A stretch of 13,645 nt of DNA from Nitrospirae bacterium GWC2_56_14 (GTDB lineage Bacteria; Nitrospirota; UBA9217). The notes under the pieces are model-generated. The model was not told the origin of the DNA. It did no database searches and saw nothing but the letters and a program-made list of their open reading frames with translations. A program made the position numbers and the translations under genes. Numbering within the stretch: the stretch's first letter is position 1; the number at the start of each line of letters is the position of its first letter. Of this stretch, positions 4,886 to 11,526 are shown one piece after another. Location: positions 5,880 through 19,524 of the forward strand of contig MHDY01000169.1 in NCBI GenBank assembly GCA_001803705.1, read 5' to 3'.

Positions 4886-7510
4886 TCAATCCCGCAGAAC
4901 CGAAGCTATTTTGGTCATCAGGTCATGTAAGGCAAAGGGTTTCTGTATGAAATTTATTCCTTCTTTGAGAACCCCATGATGCACAATTACATTGTTGGTG
5001 TATCCCGACATATACAGGACCTTCAAGTCCGGGCTCTTTTCCAGCAGCTTCTTGTGCAGTTCAGGGCCATTGATGTCAGGCATAACGACATCGGTCAGGA
5101 GCAATTCAATGGATTGGCCATCGCACTTTTGAATCGCATCCTTCGGCCCTTCGGCGACAGTTACCTTGCATCCGTGAATAGCAAGTGCATGAGAAACCAG
5201 ATCCCTCACCATTATATCGTCTTCGACCAGGAGGATCGAACAGCCAGTTAGCGTCACGTCCGGTTGCGCTTCCGTTGCAGCATCGATGGTCGGCGCATCT
5301 TCAATGGCCGGGAAGTATGCTTTGAACACGCTGCCTTTGCCAATTTCACTGTACACCCAGAGATGTCCTCCATGCTGCTTGACCAGGCCGTACACCGTTG
5401 CCAAGCCCAGGCCGGACCCTTTCCCCACCGCTTTCGTCGTGAAGAACGGTTCGAAAATATGTTCGAGCGTTTCCTGGCTGATGCCACTTCCGCTATCGGA
5501 GACGGCAAGCATGACATACTTTCCCGGAGTAACGCCGGCATGGCAGCGAGCGTATTCTTCATCGAGCACCATTGGCGCTGTTTCGATGGTGATGACACCC
5601 GTATCGTCGATTGCATCCTGAGCGTTGATGGTCAGGTTCAGGATTATCTGTTCGATCTGGTTCTTGTCAGCACGAATTGAATAACTGCCAGTGGAAAGGT
5701 TTATCCGTATGTCGATATTCTCTCGGATCGTTCTGCGGAATATCTGGTAAAACTCGGTGATAACGGCATTGATATCAACCGTCTTCATCTCGAGGATCTG
5801 TTTGCGGCCAAAGCTCAGGAGCTGATGAGTCAGTACTTTCGCCTTGGTTGCCGCCTGCGTGATGCAATCGATCCTTTCATACTCCCTGCTTCCCGAAGGA
5901 AACGACGCCTTCAGAAGATCGGCATAGCCCAGAATCGGCATCAGAAGGTTGTTGAAGTCGTGGGCAATTCCGCCGGCGAGACGACCGATCGATTCGATTT
6001 TCTGGGATTGGGTCAATTGCATCAAGAGGCTTTGTTTTTCGGCTTCCGCCTCTTTCCGCTCGGAAATGTCACGCACCAGGGCACAATTGTACTCAACGCC
6101 GTCGATACTGAGAAAACTGGCTCTAACTTCAACGGGGAATTCAGCCTCGCCACACCTTCGGTTGATTGTTTCGAAATGAAGCGAACCTTCCCGCTTCAAC
6201 TCATCCCAATGACGTTCCCACTTCTCGGCTGAGAATTCAGGGCAAACCTGCGATATTGTCATGGAGAGTAGTACTTCGGGGGGGTACCCATGCATTGTAC
6301 AGGCCGCATCATTCACGTATACGAACTTTCCCTCACGAGAAATCCATTCCACGGCATCCGACATTCGATCCATGATTATCGCCGCTTTTCTCAGATCGTC
6401 GTCGGCTTGCTTCCTCAGGACGATTTCTGTAGAAAGCAGGGCATTTTTTTCCTCAAGCTCGGAAGTACGCTGACGGACCGTCTCCTCCAGGCTGTCACGG
6501 TACTGAAGCAGTCCTGCCTCCGCCACTGCCTTCCGCTTCTGCCCCCTGTATATCACACAAGTGGAAACCAGCGACCCCAGCACAAACAGCCATAGCAGGC
6601 CCATCATGATTGCAGCCTCGGTTCGCCACGGAACCAGGTAGTCGGCAGTGGCAAGCCCGACAGTTATGTACAGCGGATATTCAGCAATTTTATTGAAAGA
6701 GAATATTCTTTCAACCTGATCGATGCTGCCGGGGTTTTTATAGGTACCGGACGTCTGACCGGCTTCGAGATGCGCCGCCAACTGTTGCGATAAAATCCTG
6801 TTGCCGATACTGCTCTTTCCCCCCGGGACTTCCGGCTGACGAACCATGATAGCCATATTTCCATCCCGAAGGGTAAGCACGCCACGCTTCCCCAGATCGA
6901 ACGAAGAGAACATGTTGCGTATGTACTCAAGCGAAACAGCTCCGATGACAGCCCCTGCAAAGGATCCGTCCGGGTTGTTGATGCGGCGGACAACGTTGAA
7001 CACCCATTTATTCGAGGATCTGGCCAGCAGCGGCTCCGAAATGATCAGGTCTGCTTCCGCGTTATCCCGCGCCTGCCTGAAATAATCACGATCGGCGACA
7101 GAGGTCGGCGCACCTGAAACGACGGCATCACCGTACACGAAGAAGCCGTTTGCATTGATGACCCGTAGCCCGTCAAGTTCGGGTATAAGTGTCGCACCGT
7201 CTTCGATGTAACGATTCAGGGAGGTGCCATCGACACCTCTACCGGCAAGTTGCCGCTCCATTTCCTTTTTGACCGCAAAAAGTGCTACGCTCGCTTTATC
7301 CAGGATGCTGGCGATGGTATGGCCAACCGATTCGGAGAGGTTTTTCGTTTGGATGGCAACGCGCTGTTCATGCTGATTTTTGCTCTGGTAGAGAGAATAG
7401 GCGGCAACGCCAAAGACGAAAAGATTGACCAGCAGCATACCTGCGACAAGCCGGATGACGGAAGGTCTGCCGGTGGCAAACCTGCGGGGTGTAGAATCGA
7501 CTGAAACCAT
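4886..7510 (-). CDS. membrane hybrid sensor histidine kinase (Cache-like sensor, PAS, HisKA, HATPase, receiver)
   Basis: The 874-aa protein has TM1 at about 17-41, a periplasmic sensor of about 250 residues that resembles a double-Cache fold (Y143-F and D-G-x-F motifs), TM2 at about 297-321, a coiled coil (about 335-375), a PAS domain (about 377-490), and a kinase core. The H-box is A-G-G-I-A-H517-D-F-N-N, the N-box includes N625 and N629, the G1 box is D672-S-G-S-G-I, and G-S-G-L-G-L is at 698-703. A C-terminal receiver (757-872) has acidic E763/D764/D765, phospho-acceptor D807 in D-V-V-M-P-D and K857. All catalytic residues are present. No separate regulator or output gene lies beside it. 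It is 36 nt downstream of ihfA, with the ribosome binding site possibly masked by pairing to the ihfA stop region. The ligand is not predictable. Confidence 0.92.
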   Translation of the reverse strand: MVSVDSTPRRFATGRPSVIRLVAGMLLVNLFVFGVAAYSLYQSKNQHEQRVAIQTKNLSESVGHTIASILDKASVALFAVKKEMERQLAGRGVDGTSLNRYIEDGATLIPELDGLRVINANGFFVYGDAVVSGAPTSVADRDYFRQARDNAEADLIISEPLLARSSNKWVFNVVRRINNPDGSFAGAVIGAVSLEYIRNMFSSFDLGKRGVLTLRDGNMAIMVRQPEVPGGKSSIGNRILSQQLAAHLEAGQTSGTYKNPGSIDQVERIFSFNKIAEYPLYITVGLATADYLVPWRTEAAIMMGLLWLFVLGSLVSTCVIYRGQKRKAVAEAGLLQYRDSLEETVRQRTSELEEKNALLSTEIVLRKQADDDLRKAAIIMDRMSDAVEWISREGKFVYVNDAACTMHGYPPEVLLSMTISQVCPEFSAEKWERHWDELKREGSLHFETINRRCGEAEFPVEVRASFLSIDGVEYNCALVRDISERKEAEAEKQSLLMQLTQSQKIESIGRLAGGIAHDFNNLLMPILGYADLLKASFPSGSREYERIDCITQAATKAKVLTHQLLSFGRKQILEMKTVDINAVITEFYQIFRRTIRENIDIRINLSTGSYSIRADKNQIEQIILNLTINAQDAIDDTGVITIETAPMVLDEEYARCHAGVTPGKYVMLAVSDSGSGISQETLEHIFEPFFTTKAVGKGSGLGLATVYGLVKQHGGHLWVYSEIGKGSVFKAYFPAIEDAPTIDAATEAQPDVTLTGCSILLVEDDIMVRDLVSHALAIHGCKVTVAEGPKDAIQKCDGQSIELLLTDVVMPDINGPELHKKLLEKSPDLKVLYMSGYTNNVIVHHGVLKEGINFIQKPFALHDLMTKIASVLRD

Positions 7511-7512
7511 GC

Positions 7513-7553
7513 CTCGGAACTCCTGCGCCTTGATATAGACCCCGAGTCAGGAG
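7513..7553 (-). promoter_or_regulatory. possible RNA structure linking the ihfA stop to the kinase ribosome binding site
   Basis: On the minus strand CTCCTG at 7553-7548, overlapping the ihfA TGA, can pair with CAGGAG at 7525-7520, which is the ribosome binding site of the hybrid kinase. CTCGG (7546-7542) can pair with CCGAG (7517-7513). The two pairings cross each other, so they would be a pseudoknot or alternatives. Ribosomes finishing ihfA would open the first pairing, which suggests translational coupling. Confidence 0.35.
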
Positions 7554-7840
7554 ATCTTGCGACCCTTCCCCGCCACGTACTGCCGCAGGATCAAGCTTGG
7601 CTTGAATGTGAGTATCTTGCGGGCTTGTATGGTAATCTCTTCCCCCGTTCGGGGATTCCGGCCACGCCTGGCAGCTTTTGACCTGACCATGAAATTTCCG
7701 AACCCCGTTATTTTGACGTCTTCACCGGACGCAAGGGTACTTTTCACTGTCTCAAAAACGCTCTCCACCAATTCAGCACATTCCGTTTTGGATAGGCGAA
7801 GCGTTGCCTGAACTGCCTCAATAATGTCTGCCTTAGTCAT
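7547..7840 (-). CDS. ihfA: IHF alpha/HU-family nucleoid DNA-bending protein
   Basis: The 97-aa protein has the whole bacterial histone-like fold: N-terminal helices (M-T-K-A-D-I-I-E-A), the G-F-G-N-F strand at 46-50, and the beta-ribbon arm R-R-G-R-N-P-R-T-G-E with the intercalating proline (P63), then L-T-F-K-P-S. It matches IHF alpha better than HU because of the K-I-T-G-F-G-N-F and R-K-I-L-T-F-K-P pattern, though HU cannot be excluded by eye. IHF bends DNA at sigma-54 promoters and in replication and recombination. The usual pheT-ihfA arrangement is absent: here it lies between two sensor kinase genes, 36 nt upstream of the hybrid kinase, so it may be an extra paralogue. ATG at 7840 follows GAGGGATGA. 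Confidence 0.88.
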   Translation of the reverse strand: MTKADIIEAVQATLRLSKTECAELVESVFETVKSTLASGEDVKITGFGNFMVRSKAARRGRNPRTGEEITIQARKILTFKPSLILRQYVAGKGRKIS

Positions 7841-7908
7841 TCATCCCTCGGTATCCATTGGAATAGTGGCATCCGGCCGCAAGAAGAACCGTGCCGCCAA
7901 AACGAAGT

Positions 7909-7933
7909 AGGCGGTTCCTGTCTGGAGCCGCCT
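7909..7933 (-). terminator. hairpin between the GAF kinase and ihfA, possible terminator
   Basis: AGGCGGTTCC (7909-7918) and GGAGCCGCCT (7924-7933) form a 10-bp stem with one G-U pair and a 5-nt loop. On the minus strand it is followed by ACTTCGTTTTGG, a weak T-tract. It lies about 95 nt after the GAF kinase stop and 70 nt before the ihfA start, so it probably separates the two transcripts, at least partly. Confidence 0.5.
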
Positions 7934-8028
7934 TTGACTATGTCGTCATGGTTATTATGCTTTTCGGCCATACCGGGGCAGTACTTTAGTACTACCTGGG
8001 CGGGAATGACTAGTGTAGGGGAGAAATT

Positions 8029-9378
8029 TCACTGCTTCGACCGGCGTCTCTCAGCCGCCAGCTCGATTCTGAACGCTGCGCCCTCGCCGGCATTGAAGGC
8101 GGTGATGTTGCCCCCCATTCTGGTTTCAATGATGCTTTTCGCCATATAGAGCCCGATGCCTGTCCCCTGTACCCCCTTGGTGCTGAAGTACGGCTCGAAA
8201 ATGTGCGGGAGGATTTCTTCAGGGAGGCCACCCGCATTATCGGTCACCGTCACTACCAGCCTGCCGTCTTCAACGGCGGACGCGATTGCTATCCGTGCTG
8301 TTTTGACATCCCTTTCAAGAAGCGCCTCCCGCGCGTTCTGCACGATGCTCAGCAATGCCTGGCGGAATTCGTTCAAGTAGCCCGAAACCTCACCGCCATC
8401 ATCAAGGTCGATAATGATCTCGATGCCACTGCTCCGGAACCCGTCCCGGATCAAGGATACTGTTGTTTCGATAGCTTCATTCACCGAAAACGGCGCTTTG
8501 TCGCCTTTGGATTTGAAAAAGTCCCCGAAATCATCGATCGTCTTTGACATGTGCATGATCTGCTTCATTGCAGCGTCCGTGGATTGCTGGAGGAAGTCCC
8601 TGTCAAACCGGCCCATGTCGTAAAGCATCAGCAACTGCTGTAAATGTATGCCGACCACGTTGAGGGGCTGGCGCCACTGGTGAGCGATGCTGTTTATCAT
8701 CTCTCCCATGGCTGCCAGCCGGCTTTGCTGGATCAGCATCTGGTCCTTTTGTCGCAGTTCATGCAACACGCGGAGGTGTTCTGCCGTTTCTTTCTCCAGG
8801 TCCTGATATGCTTTCCGCAGTTCCTCATTCTGCGCTTTCAGTTTCTCCTCGGTTTGTTGTCGTGCTGAGGTTTCGGCCCGCAGCTGAATCTCGGTCATTA
8901 CCGCAGCCGCAAGCCTCTCCACCACCGACACGTCCTCCTCGGTCCAGTGCCTCGGCTGGGAGTCAATGACGCAGAATGATCCGAGAACGTATCCGTCGGA
9001 GGTGACCAGGGGAATGCCGAGATAGGCAATTACGTTCAGATCGCGTATCGCAAGGTTGTCCTTGAAAAGCGGGTGCGTTCGGGCATCCTCGACGAGCAGG
9101 GGCTTTTTCGCAATTCGGTTGTACTGGCAGAAGGAATGTGACAGGGGCGTCTCCTGCTGGGATGCCCAAGGCTCGGGAAGTCCGATGCAGCTCTTGAAGA
9201 ATTGACGGTCGGCATCGATAAGGGATACGAGAGATATCGGCGCATTCACAAAGCGCGCTGCCAGACTTGATAACCGGTCGAACGCCTCCTCAGTGGGCGT
9301 ATCCAGCAGAGCCATGGCCCGTAGCGCTGCAAGACGTGCAGGATCCGCTATGTGGGCAGAAAGGCCGTCGTCATCCAT
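8029..9378 (-). CDS. cytoplasmic GAF-domain sensor histidine kinase
   Basis: The 449-aa protein has no membrane segment. A GAF domain spans about 25-163 (with Y119-L-G-I-P-L and G133-S-F-C-V-I-D), then a coiled coil (about 165-222), then a kinase core. The H-box is S-I-A-H233-Q-W-R-Q-P-L-N, the N-box N348-A-R-E-A-L, the G1 box D380-N-A-G-G-L, the F-box F394-E-P-Y-F-S-T-K, and G405-T-G-I-G-L. All ATP-binding motifs are present. The H-Q-W-R-Q-P-L form is typical of cytoplasmic kinases common in Geobacter and relatives. There is no receiver domain and no adjacent response regulator, so it is an orphan. ATG at 9378 has GAGGAG 7 nt upstream, and a diverged repeat begins only a few bases above that ribosome binding site. 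The ligand is unknown. Confidence 0.92.
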   Translation of the reverse strand: MDDDGLSAHIADPARLAALRAMALLDTPTEEAFDRLSSLAARFVNAPISLVSLIDADRQFFKSCIGLPEPWASQQETPLSHSFCQYNRIAKKPLLVEDARTHPLFKDNLAIRDLNVIAYLGIPLVTSDGYVLGSFCVIDSQPRHWTEEDVSVVERLAAAVMTEIQLRAETSARQQTEEKLKAQNEELRKAYQDLEKETAEHLRVLHELRQKDQMLIQQSRLAAMGEMINSIAHQWRQPLNVVGIHLQQLLMLYDMGRFDRDFLQQSTDAAMKQIMHMSKTIDDFGDFFKSKGDKAPFSVNEAIETTVSLIRDGFRSSGIEIIIDLDDGGEVSGYLNEFRQALLSIVQNAREALLERDVKTARIAIASAVEDGRLVVTVTDNAGGLPEEILPHIFEPYFSTKGVQGTGIGLYMAKSIIETRMGGNITAFNAGEGAAFRIELAAERRRSKQ

Positions 9379-9393
9379 AGGTGCTCCTCGAAA

Positions 9394-9548
9394 CAGGCTG
9401 TTGAAAAACAGCCATCTGGCCGCCGTTGTCCCTTAGGGGGGTTCTATGTTCAAGGTTCTAGGTTCGAGGTTTAAAAGCCTGCAACCTTGAACATTGAACA
9501 TTGAACCGGTTTACCGGTGCGACGATCTGACTGTCTTTGAACAGCCTG
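9394..9548. repeat. diverged, inverted and interrupted third copy of the palindromic repeat
   Basis: The left end CAGGCTGTTGAAAAACAG and the right end CTGTCTTTGAACAGCCTG are the terminal inverted repeats of the 123-bp family, in the opposite orientation to the copies at 151 and 1272. The inner segment GGTGCGACGATCTGACTG matches the family arm. The middle is replaced by about 85 bp of unrelated T/A-rich sequence. It begins 5 nt above the ribosome binding site of the GAF kinase, so it forms that gene's leader. Confidence 0.8.
9448..9507. repeat. nested palindromic element with TTGAACA repeats
   Basis: GTTCAAGGTT (9448-9457) and AACCTTGAAC (9483-9492) are perfect inverted arms around 25 nt. The right arm continues into a tandem of TTGAACA units (9487-9493, 9494-9500, partial 9501-9506). 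The element occupies the centre of the third palindromic repeat copy and has a different base composition. It may be a second interspersed repeat type inserted into the first. Confidence 0.6.
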
Positions 9549-9738
9549 AGGTTTTCAACAATCTGGCTAAAGCAACATGTAGTGAAGCCAGTGGCAGCAG
9601 TGACGGGATGTAACGTACCCGCTGCTTTGAACAGTATACCAAGGATTTTTCAAAGACTACTCTGCCTCAGCTGCATTACCACCCGGACCTTCTCGCCGTT
9701 GGGGGAAATAACACGCAAAGGGGGTAGACAATCGCCGT
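9549..9738. other. intergenic stretch without a recognised gene
   Basis: Immediately after the third repeat, AGGTTTTCAACAATCTGG (9549-9566) looks like a decayed repeat end. Beyond it I see a weak imperfect hairpin around 9587-9634 (GGCAGCAG ... CCCGCTGC) downstream of the small minus-strand gene, possibly its terminator. Nothing else is supported; open frames here are short and lack ribosome binding sites. Confidence 0.5.
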
Positions 9739-9957
9739 TTATGGGATTGGAGAACCGAGGCCGCTTGCCGGCACTCCTTTCGCAAGATAGCTGTTTATCT
9801 GCTCGAGCCTCACAACCTGGCCAGTGTTGAGCGCTTCCCCCAAATGATAGATAATCCAGAGGTCTTCCACGAACTGGAAATCCGCATCGGAGGCCAAGGC
9901 TCCGGAAGCCCAGCCCTGCCGGGCATTGTGGATCAAACTTTCAATTCTCGCATTCAT
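9739..9957 (-). CDS. small soluble protein of unknown function
   Basis: The 72-aa product begins M-N-A-R-I-E-S-L-I-H and is mostly helical and acidic-to-neutral, with no signal peptide, no membrane segment and no cysteines. I chose ATG at 9957 because AAAGGAGG ends 5 nt before it; the longer frame from 10026 has no such signal. The sequence includes W-I-I-Y-H-L-G-E-A-L, an amphipathic segment. I do not recognise the family. The leader contains direct repeats and a strong hairpin. It stands alone between the repeat-containing spacer and the exported Cys/His protein. The strong ribosome binding site is the main reason to believe it. Confidence 0.6.
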   Translation of the reverse strand: MNARIESLIHNARQGWASGALASDADFQFVEDLWIIYHLGEALNTGQVVRLEQINSYLAKGVPASGLGSPIP

Positions 9958-9974
9958 CACATCCTCCTTTGTGT

Positions 9975-10042
9975 TCCGCGTACCGTTACTTTCCGCTGGG
10001 GGTACCGTCCCTTTCGCGGGCATCATGTCCCGTTGCCCCGCG
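9975..10042 (-). promoter_or_regulatory. leader with direct repeats and a GC-rich hairpin upstream of the small gene
   Basis: TACCGT occurs at 9981 and 10003 within imperfect repeats 22 bp apart; on the minus strand the units read GCGGAAAGTAACGGTAC and CGCGAAAGGGACGGTAC. CGCGGG (10015-10020) and CCCGCG (10037-10042) make a 6-bp GC stem. They lie just above the ribosome binding site of the small gene. It could be a tandem protein site or a folded leader; no known riboswitch core fits. Confidence 0.3.
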
Positions 10043-10115
10043 CGTCAGAAAATAGCCTCCGGCTTCCTCGCGCGCGTTCGACTGCGGGTAAAGGAAAGAA
10101 AAAGATCCGGCTTGG

Positions 10116-10147
10116 TCCTGAAGCGGGAAGCAAAACCGCTTACAGGA
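10116..10147 (-). terminator. long hairpin at the end of the exported Cys/His gene
   Basis: TCCTGAAGCGG (10116-10126) pairs with CCGCTT-a-CAGGA (10136-10147) as 11 pairs with a single bulged A, around a 9-nt loop. The stop codon TAA (10142-10140) lies inside the stem. On the minus strand the T-run (CTTTTTCTTTCC) comes about 12 nt after the stem, so it is a likely but not textbook terminator. Confidence 0.45.
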
Positions 10148-10484
10148 TATTCTGTGGAGGGACGAATCGTTCGAAGTAGACCGGCGATACGGCAGTGAAC
10201 TGTTCTGAAAGGATAAGAAGGGTAATGTCGGGATTATAGGCCAGTGTGGCTGTATGGTGACAGCAGGAGGGATTATGGTCGTACTGGGAGGATTCCAGCG
10301 GTTGATGTTTCGTGCCGCTTCCCGGCCGGGCCGTAAAGGAGCAGCCTTCGCTCTGCTGCGAAACTGAAGGCGCTTCTTGTACGTCAGCAGGTTTCGCTAT
10401 AACCAGACCGGCGGTCATGAGGGAGAACATGGCTACGATAAGGATCGAAGCAATGCACGTATGCAGGGATTTTGTATGAACCAT
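10140..10484 (-). CDS. small exported protein with a Cys-Cys-His-His motif, unknown function
   Basis: From ATG at 10484 the product has 114 aa with an N-terminal signal segment (M-V-H-T-K-S then hydrophobic residues to about A-G-L-V-I-A) and a mature part with P-S-C-C-H-H-T-A and another Cys further up (E-G-C-S-F). A promoter at 10526-10554 would start transcription near 10519, so the frame's upstream TTG at 10529 lies inside the -10 box and cannot be the start; the ATG is the only in-frame choice, though its ribosome binding site is weak. The Cys/His motif and a C-terminal R-F-V-P-P recall small periplasmic proteins found beside metal-efflux genes, and a heavy-metal ATPase gene lies about 3 kb upstream, but this is a weak argument. 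Family not recognised. Confidence 0.65.
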   Translation of the reverse strand: MVHTKSLHTCIASILIVAMFSLMTAGLVIAKPADVQEAPSVSQQSEGCSFTARPGSGTKHQPLESSQYDHNPSCCHHTATLAYNPDITLLILSEQFTAVSPVYFERFVPPQNIL

Positions 10485-10525
10485 GTTTTTCAGTGATGTT
10501 TTGCTGATGAACAAAACCTGGCGCC

Positions 10526-10554
10526 ACAATAGAACAGCCGGGCGAATCTGTCAA
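10526..10554 (-). promoter_or_regulatory. sigma-70 promoter of the exported Cys/His gene
   Basis: On the minus strand TTGACA (10554-10549) and TATTGT (10531-10526) are separated by 17 nt. This is a consensus -35, near-consensus -10 and optimal spacing. The transcript should begin near 10519, about 35 nt before the ATG at 10484. It indicates that the gene is transcribed independently of the GGDEF gene above it. Confidence 0.75.
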
Positions 10555-10611
10555 CGTATCCGCCTCTTCTTGGATGTTATTTCGGGTTAATTTCGGCCAG
10601 CTGATTAAGGT

Positions 10612-11448
10612 TCACTCCTCCCCCACCACCTGATGGTAAAGCTTGTTCTTCCCTTGACGTTTGACGTCGTACATCACCTCATCGGCACGTCGGATGAGTT
10701 CGTCGACCGTTGCTGGAGGCGTCAGGTAGGTGATCATGCCGATACTGAAGGTCACGGGCCAGTCGCTCTGAACGATAACCTTCAGGTTTCCCCAGACTTT
10801 GTCGACGACTGCCCTGGCCGCCTCACTTCCGGTTTCGGGAAGCAGAAGCGCAAACTCGTCCCCCCCCAGTCTTGCAATGACATCTGCTGTCCTGATGTGA
10901 TCCTTAATGGTGCCCGACACCTGACGAAGGAGCAGGTCTCCGGCGGTATGTCCTTGAGTATCGTTGACGGTTTTGAAGTTGTCGATATCGAGATACATTA
11001 CGGTGACAGGGTGACCGTAACGGCGACTGACATTGAGTTCCAGGTTGGCCAGGTCATAGAAATGGCGCCTGTTGGGAATGTCGGTAAGATGGTCAATCCG
11101 TGCCAAGTGTTTTTGCTGCTCAAGCGAATTTTTAAGTGCCGAAATTATGTACGAGACGAAGAGGAACGAAAGCAGTTCCATGAAATCGTTCCAGTAAAGA
11201 ACGACGGGGTATTCGTGCACCTTTTTCCCGAACAGTTCAGCAAGCAACCACCCGGCGGCGGCGAAGAAGGAAATGACAACGCCAGTCCAGCGACTGCCGA
11301 ACCAGGCAGCAAGGAAAACTGGAACAAAATAGAGAATGGAGAGGGAGTAATCGGGACCTGTGATGTAGTCAACGTACCCGCAGACTACAACAAGTATGGC
11401 GGCAAACGCGACGATGCCAAGTGGTTTCAAAAGAAGGTCCTTTGTCAT
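10612..11448 (-). CDS. membrane diguanylate cyclase (GGDEF domain)
   Basis: The 278-aa protein (from M-T-K-D-L-L-L) has four hydrophobic segments at about 9-30, 36-54, 55-75 and 89-105, a linker with N-S-L-E-Q-Q-K-H, and a GGDEF domain from D-H-L-T-D-I-P-N-R-R (119-128) to the end. The signature G-G-D-E-F is at 195-199, and an intact product-inhibition I-site R-T-A-D (186-189) lies five residues before it. It should make cyclic di-GMP from two GTP and be feedback inhibited. The N-terminal region resembles small membrane sensor modules and may sense a hydrophobic or membrane signal. An upstream TTG at 11517 would add 23 residues with no protein-like character. It lies 78 nt after the GH15 gene and may be cotranscribed with it. 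The ribosome binding site is weak. Confidence 0.9.
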   Translation of the reverse strand: MTKDLLLKPLGIVAFAAILVVVCGYVDYITGPDYSLSILYFVPVFLAAWFGSRWTGVVISFFAAAGWLLAELFGKKVHEYPVVLYWNDFMELLSFLFVSYIISALKNSLEQQKHLARIDHLTDIPNRRHFYDLANLELNVSRRYGHPVTVMYLDIDNFKTVNDTQGHTAGDLLLRQVSGTIKDHIRTADVIARLGGDEFALLLPETGSEAARAVVDKVWGNLKVIVQSDWPVTFSIGMITYLTPPATVDELIRRADEVMYDVKRQGKNKLYHQVVGEE

Positions 11449-11526
11449 GGTGAACCGGCATTCTGCAAAACTATAACATCTCGACGCAGGCCTTCCAGTG
11501 TGAAAGGAAAGAGGCAACCTGCTGCA

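Noticed and set aside
7877..7898. GGCACGG...TTGC sequence upstream of ihfA on the minus strand, resembling a sigma-54 promoter
   Set aside because: The GG and GC blocks are three bases too far apart for a -24/-12 promoter.
10085..10160. GGGAAGCAAAACC, resembling half of a cyclic di-GMP (GEMM) riboswitch
   Set aside because: The other half (GCAAACC-type core before the first hairpin) is missing, and the segment lies in the stem-loop at the end of a minus-strand gene.
9926..10198. Plus-strand small frames across the leader and the end of the CCHH gene
   Set aside because: No ribosome binding site, and they overlap a hairpin and two minus-strand genes.
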